DNA of 64,000 nucleotides from Ruminococcus turbiniformis (GTDB lineage: Bacteria; Bacillota; Clostridia; Lachnospirales; Lachnospiraceae). Positions 31,130 to 41,845 of the stretch are shown piece by piece. Within the stretch, counting starts at the first letter, position 1. Every line of letters begins with the position of its first letter. Where the stretch lies: contig NZ_JAJEQX010000004.1 of the NCBI RefSeq assembly GCF_020687545.1, forward strand, positions 1 to 64,000. The letters are read 5' to 3'. The notes under the pieces were generated by a model. That model made no database searches. It saw only the letters and a program-made list of their open reading frames with translations, and was not told the origin of the DNA. Position numbers and translations under genes: made by a program.

Positions 31130-33748
31130 TTATTTTCTCTTCTTAAGCGCAAGACGGATTGCCTTTAACAGCTGGATGACCGGGATGTTCACTGCCGCAA
31201 GGCCATATACTGTAAACAGCTGAGCGACTGTAAGCGTCTGCACTTTGAAGATGCTGTGCAGTCCCGGGATCATCACAACGCATGTGATCAGAGCGATACC
31301 GAGTACAAATGCGCCGATAAGGAACTTGTTGTTGATTACTCTTCTTGTAAATACAACCGGTTTGTCATCTTTACAGTTGAATCCATGGAACAGACGTGCA
31401 GAACACAGCGTAGCGAACGCCATGGTGCTTCCGAGCAGTTCGTTTCCGCCCTGGTAGCCAATCAGGAACGCGATCATTGTCGTCACACCGATGGAAAGTC
31501 CTTCTGTTCCGATCTTGAGCAGGAAGTCTTTTGTCAGGATCGATTCGTTCATCGGTCTCGGCTTCTCTTCCATAACATCCGGGGAGTGCGGCTCCAGTCC
31601 GAGCGCAATCGCCGGGAGACTGTCTGTCAGCAGGTTGATAAACAGCAGGTGAACCGGAGCAAACGGCACCGGCAGTGCTGTGATGGATGCGTAAAGCACG
31701 GCAAGGATCGCTCCGAAGTTACCGGAAAGCAGGAACTGGATCGACGCCTTAATGTGGCGGTAAATGTTTCGTCCGTTCTCCACTGCCTTTACGATCGTTG
31801 CAAAGTTGTCGTCTGTCAGTACCATTGCGGCTGCGTCCTTGGACACCTCGCTTCCGGTGATCCCCATGGCAACGCCGATATCCGCCTGTTTAAGCGCCGG
31901 AGCGTCATTGACGCCGTCTCCGGTCATTGCCACAATGTTGCCCTTATCCTGCCATGCGCGGACAATACGGATCTTGTGCTCCGGAGAGACACGCGCGTAA
32001 ACGGAAATTCCCGGGACGAAATCTCTCAGCTCTTCATCGGACATTTTGTCAATAATCGCGCCTTCACATGCTTCGGACTCATCCTTAAGAATTCCGATTC
32101 TCTTCGCGATCGCCGCAGCAGTTACCTTGTGGTCTCCTGTAATCATAATCGGACGGATACCGGCTTTCTTACATTCTTCCACTGCCGCCTTTGACTCTTC
32201 TCTCGGCGGATCCATCATCGCGATCAGACCGATAAACGTAAGATTGTACTCATCGTCAACCGTCAGTTCAAGTTCATCTGAAACTTCCTTGTATGCAAAA
32301 GCCAGAACACGGAGTCCCTCTCTTGAATATTTCTGATTCTGCGCCTCGATGGCAGCTTTGTCTTCCTCTGTCATGGGACGCACCTCGTCGCCGATGCGGA
32401 TCTTGTCCATGCGGGTGAGAAGCACATCAACCGCACCTTTTGTCACCATCGTCGGGATGCCGTCAAACGTATGCTTTGTGGACATCAGCTTTCTGTCACT
32501 GTCGAACGGGTTTTCACTCTCGCGCGGATATTTTGCGCGTACTGCCTCGGGATCAAGTCCGAGACGGCTTCCCAGATTGATCAGTGCAGTCTCTGTCGGA
32601 TCACCGATCTCCACGCCGTCTGTGTTCTTCGAGTCATTGCAGAGCATACTGCTGATGAGCAGACGGCTCTGGGACGGATCATTTACATCCACGTCAGCTG
32701 CAAGAATGCTTCTGCCGTCTGTATAGTAATCTTCCACTGTCATCTTGTTCTGTGTCAGTGTCCCCGTCTTGTCTGAACAGATAATGGAAACGCTTCCGAG
32801 TCCTTCCACAGCCTGAAGCTTACGCATAATCGCGTGCTCTTTTGCCATTTTCTGCGTACCGAAGGAAAGAACGATCGTCACGATGGAACTTAAAGCCTCC
32901 GGGATTGCCGCAACTGCAAGCGCGACAGCGAACAGGAACGCATCTCCGATATTGTCCCCTCTGAAAATGCTGATTCCAAACAGGATACCGCAGAAGATAA
33001 GAATCAGGATAGACAGCTTCTGTCCGAACTGATCCAGGTTTACCTGAAGAGGCGTCTTCTTCTCTGATGTGGTCTTCAGAAGGCTTGCGATCTTTCCAAC
33101 CTCGGTGTCCATACCGATTCCGGTTACTACGAAAGCACCGCGGCCATATGTCACAAAGCTTCCGGAATATACCATGTTCAGCCTGTCTCCAAGCGGAACT
33201 TCCTCTTCTGCTATAATGTCGGTTGTCTTCTCAACGCCAAGACTCTCTCCTGTCAGCGCGCTCTCGTCAACCTTCAGGCTTGCGCACTCTGTCAGACGTC
33301 CGTCCGCGGGGATATAATCGCCCGCGTCAAGCATCACGATATCGCCCACTGTAACTTCTGAAGAGGGGATCTGCACTACGCTTCCGTTCCTTAAGACTTT
33401 TGCCTCCGGACCGGAAAGTTTCTTCAGACTGGCAAGCGACTGCTCAGCCTTTACAGTCTGAACCGTGCCGAGGATCGCGTTCATCGTAATTACAATAAGA
33501 ATAACCACGGTACTCTCCACGTCTCCCATAAAGCCGGATGCGATTGCGGCGATAATAAGGATGATTACAAGGAAATCCTTGTACTGCTCCAGGAAAATCT
33601 GAAGGACGGTCTTTTTCTTGCCCTCTACAAGTTCATTCGGACCGTATTTTTCCTGGTGCGCCCTCACTTCCTCTTCTGTCAGAGGTTCCAGTGAGCCGTT
33701 AACCGCCTGGAGTGTCTCCTCGCCGGTCATCTGATAATACTGTTTCAT
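31130..33748 (-). CDS. PMCA/SERCA-type P-type ATPase under a Mn2+ riboswitch
   Basis: The product has 872 residues. The actuator loop is ALTGESLGVEK, the phosphorylation loop CSDKTGTLTQNKM and the hinge MTGDGVNDAPAL. The membrane motifs AAIPEALSSIV (M4) and NLLTDSLPAIALG (M6) are those of calcium/manganese P2 ATPases. Ten membrane segments are visible. The start at 33748 has AGGAGGAGG just before it. Its leader carries a terminator and a yybP-ykoY-like aptamer, so manganese export (with or without calcium) is the likely job. The related L. lactis YoaB system is the parallel. Confidence 0.9.
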   Translation of the reverse strand: MKQYYQMTGEETLQAVNGSLEPLTEEEVRAHQEKYGPNELVEGKKKTVLQIFLEQYKDFLVIILIIAAIASGFMGDVESTVVILIVITMNAILGTVQTVKAEQSLASLKKLSGPEAKVLRNGSVVQIPSSEVTVGDIVMLDAGDYIPADGRLTECASLKVDESALTGESLGVEKTTDIIAEEEVPLGDRLNMVYSGSFVTYGRGAFVVTGIGMDTEVGKIASLLKTTSEKKTPLQVNLDQFGQKLSILILIFCGILFGISIFRGDNIGDAFLFAVALAVAAIPEALSSIVTIVLSFGTQKMAKEHAIMRKLQAVEGLGSVSIICSDKTGTLTQNKMTVEDYYTDGRSILAADVDVNDPSQSRLLISSMLCNDSKNTDGVEIGDPTETALINLGSRLGLDPEAVRAKYPRESENPFDSDRKLMSTKHTFDGIPTMVTKGAVDVLLTRMDKIRIGDEVRPMTEEDKAAIEAQNQKYSREGLRVLAFAYKEVSDELELTVDDEYNLTFIGLIAMMDPPREESKAAVEECKKAGIRPIMITGDHKVTAAAIAKRIGILKDESEACEGAIIDKMSDEELRDFVPGISVYARVSPEHKIRIVRAWQDKGNIVAMTGDGVNDAPALKQADIGVAMGITGSEVSKDAAAMVLTDDNFATIVKAVENGRNIYRHIKASIQFLLSGNFGAILAVLYASITALPVPFAPVHLLFINLLTDSLPAIALGLEPHSPDVMEEKPRPMNESILTKDFLLKIGTEGLSIGVTTMIAFLIGYQGGNELLGSTMAFATLCSARLFHGFNCKDDKPVVFTRRVINNKFLIGAFVLGIALITCVVMIPGLHSIFKVQTLTVAQLFTVYGLAAVNIPVIQLLKAIRLALKKRK

Positions 33749-33782
33749 GTTATTCCTCCTCCTGATAACTGTGCGATGCAAT

Positions 33783-33831
33783 AAAAAAAGACTTTTATTG
33801 CACACTGTTGTTATGTAATGCAATAAAAGTC
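33783..33831 (-). terminator. Riboswitch-controlled terminator
   Basis: GACTTTTATTGCA (on the minus strand, complement of 33819-33831) pairs perfectly with TGCAATAAAAGTC, and seven T residues follow. Part of the left arm also belongs to the closing helix of the aptamer upstream, so the two structures exclude each other. Confidence 0.85.
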
Positions 33832-33920
33832 TCACTGTTTAATCACGATACGGATGGAATCCCATCGTACTGACGATATCGCAAACACTTGAACTACAAG
33901 CGCCAGTTACTCCCTTTTAC
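33825..33920 (-). ncRNA. yybP-ykoY-type (manganese) riboswitch aptamer
   Basis: Reading the minus strand from 33920, TAAAAGGGAGTAACTGGCGC gives the start of P1 and the conserved GGGAGTAAC loop. The 3' end carries AACAGTGAGACTTTTA, matching the AGCAAGACC-type second loop and closing strand. TAAAAG pairs with CTTTTA as P1. Internal helices around ATCG/CGAT segments complete a four-way-like fold. In this class Mn2+ bridges the two loops and stabilises P1, which here frees the terminator arm and turns the gene on. The match is to remembered consensus and was not scored by a model. Confidence 0.8.
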
Positions 33921-33928
33921 CAAACAAT

Positions 33929-33957
33929 AATATAAAGGAAAACTCCGGAACTGTCAA
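33929..33957 (-). promoter_or_regulatory. Vegetative promoter of the riboswitch-ATPase unit
   Basis: On the minus strand TTGACA (33957-33952) and TATATT (33934-33929) are spaced by 17 bases. Transcription would start a few bases before the aptamer's first strand, as expected for a riboswitch leader. Confidence 0.8.
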
Positions 33958-33980
33958 CGCTTTTAACGGAATTTTCATAA

Positions 33981-34020
33981 AACAGTTCAGCGCCTTTGCG
34001 AATAGCGCGGGCTGAACTGT
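33981..34020 (-). terminator. gdhA terminator
   Basis: AACAGTTCAGC and GCTGAACTGT pair around a loop with a further GCGC pairing, 18 bases after the gdhA stop, followed on the minus strand by TTTATG. The same arm sequence appears in the terminator at 61780-61862. Confidence 0.7.
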
Positions 34021-34037
34021 CATAATCCGGCCGGGCT

Positions 34038-35378
<1,341 letters not shown>

Positions 35379-35400
35379 TTACCTCCTGAAAATGAAAATA

Positions 35401-35478
35401 GCGGGCAGATAAATCTGCCCGCAAGCCAGACATCTTTGTCTACCCGTTTATTTTATAAAGAAAGTGAATTATTGTCAA
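35401..35478 (-). promoter_or_regulatory. gdhA promoter and leader hairpin
   Basis: On the minus strand TTGACA (35478-35473) and TAAAAT (35455-35450) are spaced by 17 bases, a near-consensus promoter. About 20 bases after the predicted start, the palindrome at 35401-35422 (arms GCGGGCAGAT/ATCTGCCCGC) forms a hairpin followed by TATTTTCATTTT. This could attenuate or protect the message. Known glutamine riboswitch motifs were not seen. Confidence 0.65.
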
Positions 35479-35651
35479 TGAAAAATTTCATTATTTTACA
35501 GTTTTACCACTTTATTTCGCTGAATTTGCAGGGGACATGCGCTGCGGGCTGCATAAATCTGCATAAACATAGTCCACATCTGCCGGATTTTCATAAAAAC
35601 CGCCGTCGGTCCCGGGCAGCCCGGACTTAAGAACGCCGCCATGCGCACTGC

Positions 35652-35682
35652 AACAAAACAGGATGCCGAAACCGGCATCCTG
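35652..35682 (-). terminator. rpsU terminator
   Basis: CAGGATGCCG and CGGCATCCTG form a perfect stem with a 4-base loop, followed on the minus strand by TTTTGTT, 14 bases after the rpsU stop. Confidence 0.85.
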
Positions 35683-35695
35683 TCCAGTGCACTTA

Positions 35696-35872
35696 TTAAT
35701 TATATTTACGTTTTCTTGCAGCTTCAGACTTTTTCTTACGTCTTACGCTCGGCTTTTCATAGTGTTCCCTTTTACGGATCTCCTGCTGAATTCCGGCCTT
35801 TGCACAGTTTCTTTTGAATCTGCGTAAAGCGCTGTCCAACGTCTCGTTTTCTTTAACGATTACATTTGACAT
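35696..35872 (-). CDS. rpsU: 30S ribosomal protein S21
   Basis: A 58-residue frame starts at 35872: [20 protein letters not shown], then [20 protein letters not shown] and a basic end [15 protein letters not shown]. It is a full-length S21, which helps mRNA initiation on the 30S subunit. A GGAGG is seen ahead of the ATG, and the gene has its own terminator. The intergenic stretch 35479-35651 beyond it shows no further gene. Confidence 0.95.
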   Translation of the reverse strand: MSNVIVKENETLDSALRRFKRNCAKAGIQQEIRKREHYEKPSVRRKKKSEAARKRKYN

Positions 35873-35997
35873 AGTCTCACACCTAACCTCCCCTCCAGCC
35901 TTGTATTGTGCATAATACGACTGTTCGGGTATTTTTATTGCACTAACAAGAATTATATCATATTTTTCTCAGCCGTCAACTGTTTTCGGCGAAAATC

Positions 35998-38637
35998 TCA
36001 CAAAATCTGGGCCTGTACCGTTTCTTCAGCCTTCCGGAGCGCGTCCGCAATTCCTGCCGGATTTTTTCCTCCGGCCTGAGCCATATTCGGACGTCCGCCT
36101 CCGCCACCGCCGACAAGACCCGCAATGGCCTTTACAAGATTGCCCGCGTGCGCACCGCTCTTCACTGCTCCGTCGGTTGCCGTTGCCATCAGGTTGACCT
36201 TGCCGTCGTTTGCAGAAGCAAGCACGATGACAGAATCACCCAGCTTCTCTTTCATCTGATCGCCCAGATCTCTCAGGCCGTTCATATCCACGCCCTCGAT
36301 CTGTGCCGCCAGGAACCGGATTCCTCCGATCTCCTTCGCCTGATCCATCACGTCACCCGCTGCATCCTGCGCCATTTTGCTCTTTAAGCTCTCTACTTCG
36401 CTGTGAAGGGCTTTGTTCTCCGTCATCATATGGCTGATTCTCTCCGCCAGGCTGTCCGGGGAAGTCTTGAGAAGAGACGCCGCGTGGCGGAGCTTCTCCT
36501 CCATGTCCGCATAGTAGCGGAGAAGGCCCTCGGATGTGAGTGCTTCGATTCTTCTTACGCCGGCTGCGACACCGCTTTCAGATACAATCTTAAACGCCAT
36601 GATCTCAGATGTATTTTTCACATGGGTACCGCCGCAGAACTCGATGGAGAAGTCACTCATATTTACGACACGGACGATGTCGCCGTATTTCTCTCCGAAC
36701 AGAGCCTGCGCTCCCGTCTTTTTCGCCTCTTCGACGGGCATGTTCTTCACGATAACGTCAAGGCCCTTTCTGATCTGCTCGTTGACGATGTCCTCCACTT
36801 TCTGAAGCTCCTCCGGCGTCATTGCGGAGAAGTGGGTGAAGTCAAATCTTAAGCGGTCTTCATTGACGCTTGAACCGGCCTGCTCCACATGTGTGCCGAG
36901 AACCGTGCGCAGCGCTTTCTGAAGAAGATGCGTCGCACTGTGGTTTCTTGCGGAGAGGGCTCTCTTCTTTGCGTCTACCTCAAGGGATACCTTCTCCCCG
37001 GTACGGATCATGCCTTTTGTCATAACGCCGATGTGGCCGATCTTGCCGCCTAAAAGCTTCACGGTATCCTCCACGCGGAACTCGCCCTCCGCTGTGCGGA
37101 TATATCCGGTATCCGCCTCCTGGCCTCCGCTTGTAGCGTAGAACGGAGTCTCATTTACAAAGATAGTACCCTTCTCTCCCTCGGACAGCGCGTCCACAAT
37201 CTCAGTCTCCGTCGTAAGAACCGTTACGTCAGACTCATGTGTCAGGCTGTCATATCCGACAAATGTACTTGTAACCGACGGATCGATGGACTCGTAAACG
37301 GTCACGTCCGCACCCATATAGTTGGTCACCTCGCGGGCGTCGCGGGCTTTCTTTCTCTGCACTTCCATGCACGCCTGGAACGCCTCTTCGTCCACGTCAA
37401 GGCCCTTCTCCTCCAGGATCTCCTTCGTCAGATCAAGCGGAAAGCCGTATGTGTCATAGAGGCGGAAGGCGTCCTCGCCGCCCAGCGTCTTAACACCCTC
37501 TTTTTCAAGTCCTTCGATCATATCCGAGAGAATGCCAAGTCCCTGATCAATCGTCTTGTTGAACTGCTCTTCCTCTTTCGCAATTACCTTAAGAATGAAT
37601 TCTTTTTTCTCCTCCAGCTCCGGATAGCCGTCCTTTGATCCCTCAATGACCGTCTGTGCCAGTTCCGGAAGGAATCCCTTATGGATACCGAGAAGTCTTC
37701 CGTGACGGCAGGCTCTTCTTAAAAGGCGGCGGAGTACATATCCGCGTCCTTCATTGGAAGGCATAATTCCGTCGGAGATCATAAATGTCACTGAACGGAT
37801 GTGGTCTGTAATCACACGGATGGACACATCGTTCTGATACTCCGCTCCGTATTCTTTCCCTGCGAGGGAGCAGACGTGATCTCTGAGCGCTTTGAGTGTG
37901 TCCACGTCAAAGATGGAATCCACGTCCTGAACAACGGATGCGAGACGCTCCAGTCCCATACCCGTATCGATGTTCTTCTGTTCCAGTTCTGTATAATTTC
38001 CGTTCCCGTCGTTGTCAAACTGGGTGAACACATCGTTCCAGATTTCCATATACCGGTCGCAGTCGCATCCGACTGTACATCCCGGTTTGCCGCAGCCATA
38101 TTTTTCTCCCCTGTCGTAGTACACTTCAGAGCAGGGGCCGCACGGACCGGATCCATGCTCCCAGAAATTGTCCTCTTTCCCGAATTTGAAGATACGCTCT
38201 GCCGGGATTCCGATCTTTTTGTTCCAGATCTCAAACGCCTCGTCGTCATCCACATAGACTGACGGATACAGGCGGTCCGGATCGAGTCCGACTACTTCTG
38301 TCAAAAACTCCCATGTCCACTGGATGGCCTCTTCCTTAAAGTAATCCCCGAAGGAAAAGTTTCCGAGCATCTCAAAGAATGTGCCGTGGCGCGCGGTCTT
38401 TCCGACGTTTTCAATATCTCCTGTACGGATGCATTTCTGGCAGGTGGTGACCCTTCTTCTCGGGGGAATCTCCTGTCCTGTAAAATATGGTTTCAGCGGC
38501 GCCATACCCGAATTGATGAGCAGCAGGCTCTTATCGTTGTGCGGCACCAGGGAAAAGCTCTTCATTGCAAGATGCCCCTTGCTCTCAAAGAACTCCAGAA
38601 ACATTTTTCTCAGCTGGTTAACTCCATATGGCTGCAT
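35998..38637 (-). CDS. alaS: Alanyl-tRNA synthetase
   Basis: The product has 879 residues, the full AlaRS length. The class II core has motif-1/2 regions (FFESKGHLAMKSFSLVPHND, then GTFFEMLGNFSFGDYFK). The editing domain metal ligands are HSATHLL and the CGGTH motif. The C-terminal DHHA1-type glycine-rich end is GGGGGGRPNMAQAGG. It charges tRNA-Ala and edits Ser/Gly errors. No T-box leader was seen in the 60-85 bases upstream. It is on the same strand as, and downstream of, the hydrogenase-like pair. Confidence 0.97.
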   Translation of the reverse strand: MQPYGVNQLRKMFLEFFESKGHLAMKSFSLVPHNDKSLLLINSGMAPLKPYFTGQEIPPRRRVTTCQKCIRTGDIENVGKTARHGTFFEMLGNFSFGDYFKEEAIQWTWEFLTEVVGLDPDRLYPSVYVDDDEAFEIWNKKIGIPAERIFKFGKEDNFWEHGSGPCGPCSEVYYDRGEKYGCGKPGCTVGCDCDRYMEIWNDVFTQFDNDGNGNYTELEQKNIDTGMGLERLASVVQDVDSIFDVDTLKALRDHVCSLAGKEYGAEYQNDVSIRVITDHIRSVTFMISDGIMPSNEGRGYVLRRLLRRACRHGRLLGIHKGFLPELAQTVIEGSKDGYPELEEKKEFILKVIAKEEEQFNKTIDQGLGILSDMIEGLEKEGVKTLGGEDAFRLYDTYGFPLDLTKEILEEKGLDVDEEAFQACMEVQRKKARDAREVTNYMGADVTVYESIDPSVTSTFVGYDSLTHESDVTVLTTETEIVDALSEGEKGTIFVNETPFYATSGGQEADTGYIRTAEGEFRVEDTVKLLGGKIGHIGVMTKGMIRTGEKVSLEVDAKKRALSARNHSATHLLQKALRTVLGTHVEQAGSSVNEDRLRFDFTHFSAMTPEELQKVEDIVNEQIRKGLDVIVKNMPVEEAKKTGAQALFGEKYGDIVRVVNMSDFSIEFCGGTHVKNTSEIMAFKIVSESGVAAGVRRIEALTSEGLLRYYADMEEKLRHAASLLKTSPDSLAERISHMMTENKALHSEVESLKSKMAQDAAGDVMDQAKEIGGIRFLAAQIEGVDMNGLRDLGDQMKEKLGDSVIVLASANDGKVNLMATATDGAVKSGAHAGNLVKAIAGLVGGGGGGRPNMAQAGGKNPAGIADALRKAEETVQAQIL

Positions 38638-38722
38638 TGTATTAATCCTCCTCTTTCGCTCAAAAAGCCTGTTTTATAATATATCACAGCAGGATATATT
38701 TGTAAAGCGGACGGTTTCAATG

Positions 38723-40243
38723 CTATTTCAGCTCAATCTCTTCCAGTTCGATCGGCGGTACTGCCCGGCTCGACTTCTTCACAAATGAATCCAGACTCTT
38801 CTTTGCCTTTGCAACCGGAATATTTGTGCCTGCGCCGGCGATACACCCGCCCGGGCAGCCCATTCCTTCGATCAGGCATCCGTTCATCTTCCCGGCTTTC
38901 GCCAGTGTCAGGATCTTGCGGCACTCGGAAAGTCCTTCCGCATGCTCAATATTTACCTGTACATCCGGATAGTATTCGTTGATACATTTTTCAATAGCGG
39001 AAGCCACGCCGCCTGCGCATCCGTATCCTCTTCCCGCTCCCGTGGCATTATGGAAGGAGGACTCTGCCTCGTAATGGGTCAGGTCAATTCCCTTTGCATC
39101 GAACATGGCCTGCAGTTCCTCGAATGTAACGACGAAGTCTACGTCACTTCTGACCGAACGTCTGGACGCCTCCAGCTTCTTTGACGCGCAGGGCCCGATG
39201 AATACAACGCGTGCGTCCGGATGTTCCTGCTTGATTGTACGCGCAGTTGCAACCATCGGAGTCAGCTCCTGTGAGATCTCATCGATCACATCAGGGAAGA
39301 ATTTCTTCGCCATCACCGCCCAGGACGGACAGCAGGATGTAAGAAGGAACGGAAGTTCTCCCGTCACTACCTTCTCCACATAATGGCGTGCCTCGGCAAC
39401 CGCTCCGATGTCGGCTCCCAATGCCACCTCGTAAACCTCGGAAAACCCAAGCTCTTTAAGAGCCGCCTTGATATTTCTCGGCGTAATGTTGTCACCGAAC
39501 TGGCCCACAAAGGCGGGCGCAATCTCCGCGATGATCTTGTCTCCCTCAGAAAGAGCTCTCGCCAGCTGAAATATCTGGGATTTGTCCGAAATCGCGCCGA
39601 ACGGGCAGCTCACCATACACATACCGCAGGAGACACATTTGTCATTGTCAATAAACGCTCTGCCGTACTCGTCCGATACGATCGCGTTTACACCGCACGC
39701 CTTCTGGCACGGGCGCTCTTTCTTCGCGATGGCATCATAAGGACAGACCGACTTGCATCGGCCGCATTTGATGCACTTGTCCTGGTCGATAACCGACACT
39801 CCGTTCACCATGGAGATGGCGTCCCTCGGACAGACCTCCTGGCAGGGGTGCGCCAGACATCCCTTACAGATATTGCTTACTTCATATTTGTTCTCCTCGC
39901 AGCTCTCACACGCGGAGGGGATCACCTGCATCAGCGGGGGCTCATAATACTTCTCGGAAATATTGCTGGCCTCCACCCCTGCGGTCAGATGAACCGGTTT
40001 GTTCTCGGGTCTTAACGACATTCCCATCGCAAGTCTCACACGCTCGCTCACAATTGCCCGCGCGCGGTAAATGCTCTCACGGTACCGCTGCGACTCATCG
40101 CTGACGATCGTGTAAGGGATCGCCTCCATATCCGGAAGCAGCGTCTCCGCATTGGCTTTAAATCCAAGCTTCGCCACCTCGGTAAACACCCGTCTGCGGA
40201 TCGCGCGCACGGTGGTCTGAAGCCCTCTCATGTTAGATTCCAT
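38723..40243 (-). CDS. [FeFe]-hydrogenase-like protein, first of a tandem pair
   Basis: The product has 506 residues. Residues ~95-225 hold several 4Fe-4S motifs (CKGCLAHPCQEVCP, CIKCGRCKSVCP, CVSCGMCMVSCP). The H-cluster domain carries TSCCPSW (motif 1, canonical), GPCASKKLE (motif 2, Gly for Met) and EGMGCPGGCIAGAGTN (motif 3, lacking the GGGQP end). The cysteine pair needed for proton transfer is kept. This set matches the less-studied group B/ancillary hydrogenases more than the bidirectional group A. No partner subunits or HydEFG maturases are in the window. AGGAGG precedes the ATG. It follows the second copy with a 30-base gap. Confidence 0.8.
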   Translation of the reverse strand: MESNMRGLQTTVRAIRRRVFTEVAKLGFKANAETLLPDMEAIPYTIVSDESQRYRESIYRARAIVSERVRLAMGMSLRPENKPVHLTAGVEASNISEKYYEPPLMQVIPSACESCEENKYEVSNICKGCLAHPCQEVCPRDAISMVNGVSVIDQDKCIKCGRCKSVCPYDAIAKKERPCQKACGVNAIVSDEYGRAFIDNDKCVSCGMCMVSCPFGAISDKSQIFQLARALSEGDKIIAEIAPAFVGQFGDNITPRNIKAALKELGFSEVYEVALGADIGAVAEARHYVEKVVTGELPFLLTSCCPSWAVMAKKFFPDVIDEISQELTPMVATARTIKQEHPDARVVFIGPCASKKLEASRRSVRSDVDFVVTFEELQAMFDAKGIDLTHYEAESSFHNATGAGRGYGCAGGVASAIEKCINEYYPDVQVNIEHAEGLSECRKILTLAKAGKMNGCLIEGMGCPGGCIAGAGTNIPVAKAKKSLDSFVKKSSRAVPPIELEEIELK

Positions 40244-40273
40244 AGATAACCTCCTGAGTTTTTTGCTTTTTCT

Positions 40274-41737
40274 TTATCTGTGCATGGAGAATGACTCCTC
40301 GTCGTAGTTACTCAGATTGGAGTAGATTCCCCGGTCGTCCGCCTCTTTGATCAGAGCATCCCGTGATTTCTTAGCAAGCATCTGATCTTTGAAGGAGCTA
40401 GGTCCGCCGACACATCCTCCGTCGCACGCCATACCCTCGATAAAGTCTTCCGGAAGACGTCCTACTTTCAACAGAAGAAGCGCCTTCTTGCACTCTGCCG
40501 CTCCGTTCGCTTTGCATACCTTGATGTCGATGTCGTTTCCGGACTCCTTCAGGCTCTCAAGCACTGCCGCCGTCACTCCGCCGGAATTGCCGAATCTCTT
40601 TCCGAAAACGGATGCCTCCTGGTATGTATTTTCCGCAGGTTCGAGCTGCACATCTTTCGCACGCATCATAGCGCGGATCTCACTGTACGTGAGCACGTAA
40701 TCCGCATTGCCCTCGATCTGCTGGTCAACGACCTCTGATTTCTTCGCCAGGCACGGCCCGATAAATACGGTCACTGCGTCCGGGTCTTTCGCCTTGATCA
40801 TTCTCGAGACAGCGCACATCGGAGACACCGTTGTTGAAACTGCATCGGAAAGCTCCGGATAATGCTTGCGCACCATATTTACGAATCCCGGACAGCAGGA
40901 AGTCACTTTCTTCTTTCCTTCCGCGTATGCCTCGCGCCACTCTTCCGCCTCGCTTTTCGCCGTCAGATCTCCGCCAAGTCCTACTTCCACGAAATCGGTA
41001 AATCCGATTTCGATCATTGCCTTCTTCCAGCTCGCCATGGTGATCTCCTCACCGAACTGCCCTTCCGTCGCCGGAGCAAGCATGGCGTAGACATGTTTAC
41101 CCGACTTGATTGCCCTGATCACGTCAACGATCCATGTCTTTGAGCCGATTGCCCCGAACGGACAGCTGTGGATGCACTTTCCGCAGCGGATGCACTTTTC
41201 TTCGTCGATTACGGAAATACCGTACTCGTCATAGGAGATTGCGTCAACCGGGCAGCTGAACTTGCACGGTCTCTTCAGATGCGCGATGGCGTTGTACGGA
41301 CAGGCCTCCGCGCATTTTCCGCATTCTTTACACTTGGACGCATCGATGTGGGTGCGGTGACGCCCCGGCTCGATCGCCCCGAACTTACAGGCGTTGATGC
41401 ACGCCTTTCCGATACAGTTCTGACAGTTTTCAGTCACCGTGTAGCTGGAGATCGGACAGTCCTCACACGCGGAACTGATTACCTGAATCACATTTCCGTC
41501 GTCCTTAAGCCCGGGAGCCTTTCCCTCTGCCAGGCGGACTCTCTGCCGGATGATTTCCCTCTCCTTGTAAATACAGCAGCGGAACTGCGCTGTCGGCCCG
41601 GGAATCAGCTTCATCGGGATCTCGTCTTTGCGCACCTCGAGCTCGCCGTCAAAGGCAAGGCGCGCCACTTCTTCCAAAACAGCATGTTTGATCTTAATTA
41701 CATTTGCGTCTGCGTACCTCAAAACTCTCTCCTCCAA
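40274..41737 (-). CDS. [FeFe]-hydrogenase-like protein, second of a tandem pair
   Basis: The product has 487 residues and the same domain order as the neighbour at 38723, with low overall identity. The N-terminal ferredoxin clusters are CIGKACINACKFG, CKECGKCAEACP and CIRCGKCIHSCP. The H-cluster motifs are TSCCPGF, GPCLAKKSE and EGMACDGGCVGGPSSF, where Trp is replaced by Phe and the last motif is again non-canonical. Both copies share an N-terminal ~80-residue domain with RARAIVSERVRLA/KEREIIRQRVRLA, an unusual conserved segment. The pair is probably co-transcribed; one may act as a sensor or partner to the other. Confidence 0.8.
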   Translation of the reverse strand: MEERVLRYADANVIKIKHAVLEEVARLAFDGELEVRKDEIPMKLIPGPTAQFRCCIYKEREIIRQRVRLAEGKAPGLKDDGNVIQVISSACEDCPISSYTVTENCQNCIGKACINACKFGAIEPGRHRTHIDASKCKECGKCAEACPYNAIAHLKRPCKFSCPVDAISYDEYGISVIDEEKCIRCGKCIHSCPFGAIGSKTWIVDVIRAIKSGKHVYAMLAPATEGQFGEEITMASWKKAMIEIGFTDFVEVGLGGDLTAKSEAEEWREAYAEGKKKVTSCCPGFVNMVRKHYPELSDAVSTTVSPMCAVSRMIKAKDPDAVTVFIGPCLAKKSEVVDQQIEGNADYVLTYSEIRAMMRAKDVQLEPAENTYQEASVFGKRFGNSGGVTAAVLESLKESGNDIDIKVCKANGAAECKKALLLLKVGRLPEDFIEGMACDGGCVGGPSSFKDQMLAKKSRDALIKEADDRGIYSNLSNYDEESFSMHR

Positions 41738-41845
41738 AACAGTGTTTTTTCATACCCTTAATATAACATGTGCCGTACAAAAAACATAGTGATTCATTTA
41801 ACAATCCTTTGTATTCTTTACCATACAAAACCGGAAATATGCACA

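Noticed and set aside
31256-32194. 312-codon open frame on the plus strand
   Set aside because: It is antisense to the P-type ATPase; its composition (Cys/His/Arg-rich) is that of a shadow frame and no start signal is present.
38640-38722. Possible T-box ahead of alaS
   Set aside because: The gap is only about 85 bases and neither the T-box sequence nor a terminator is present.
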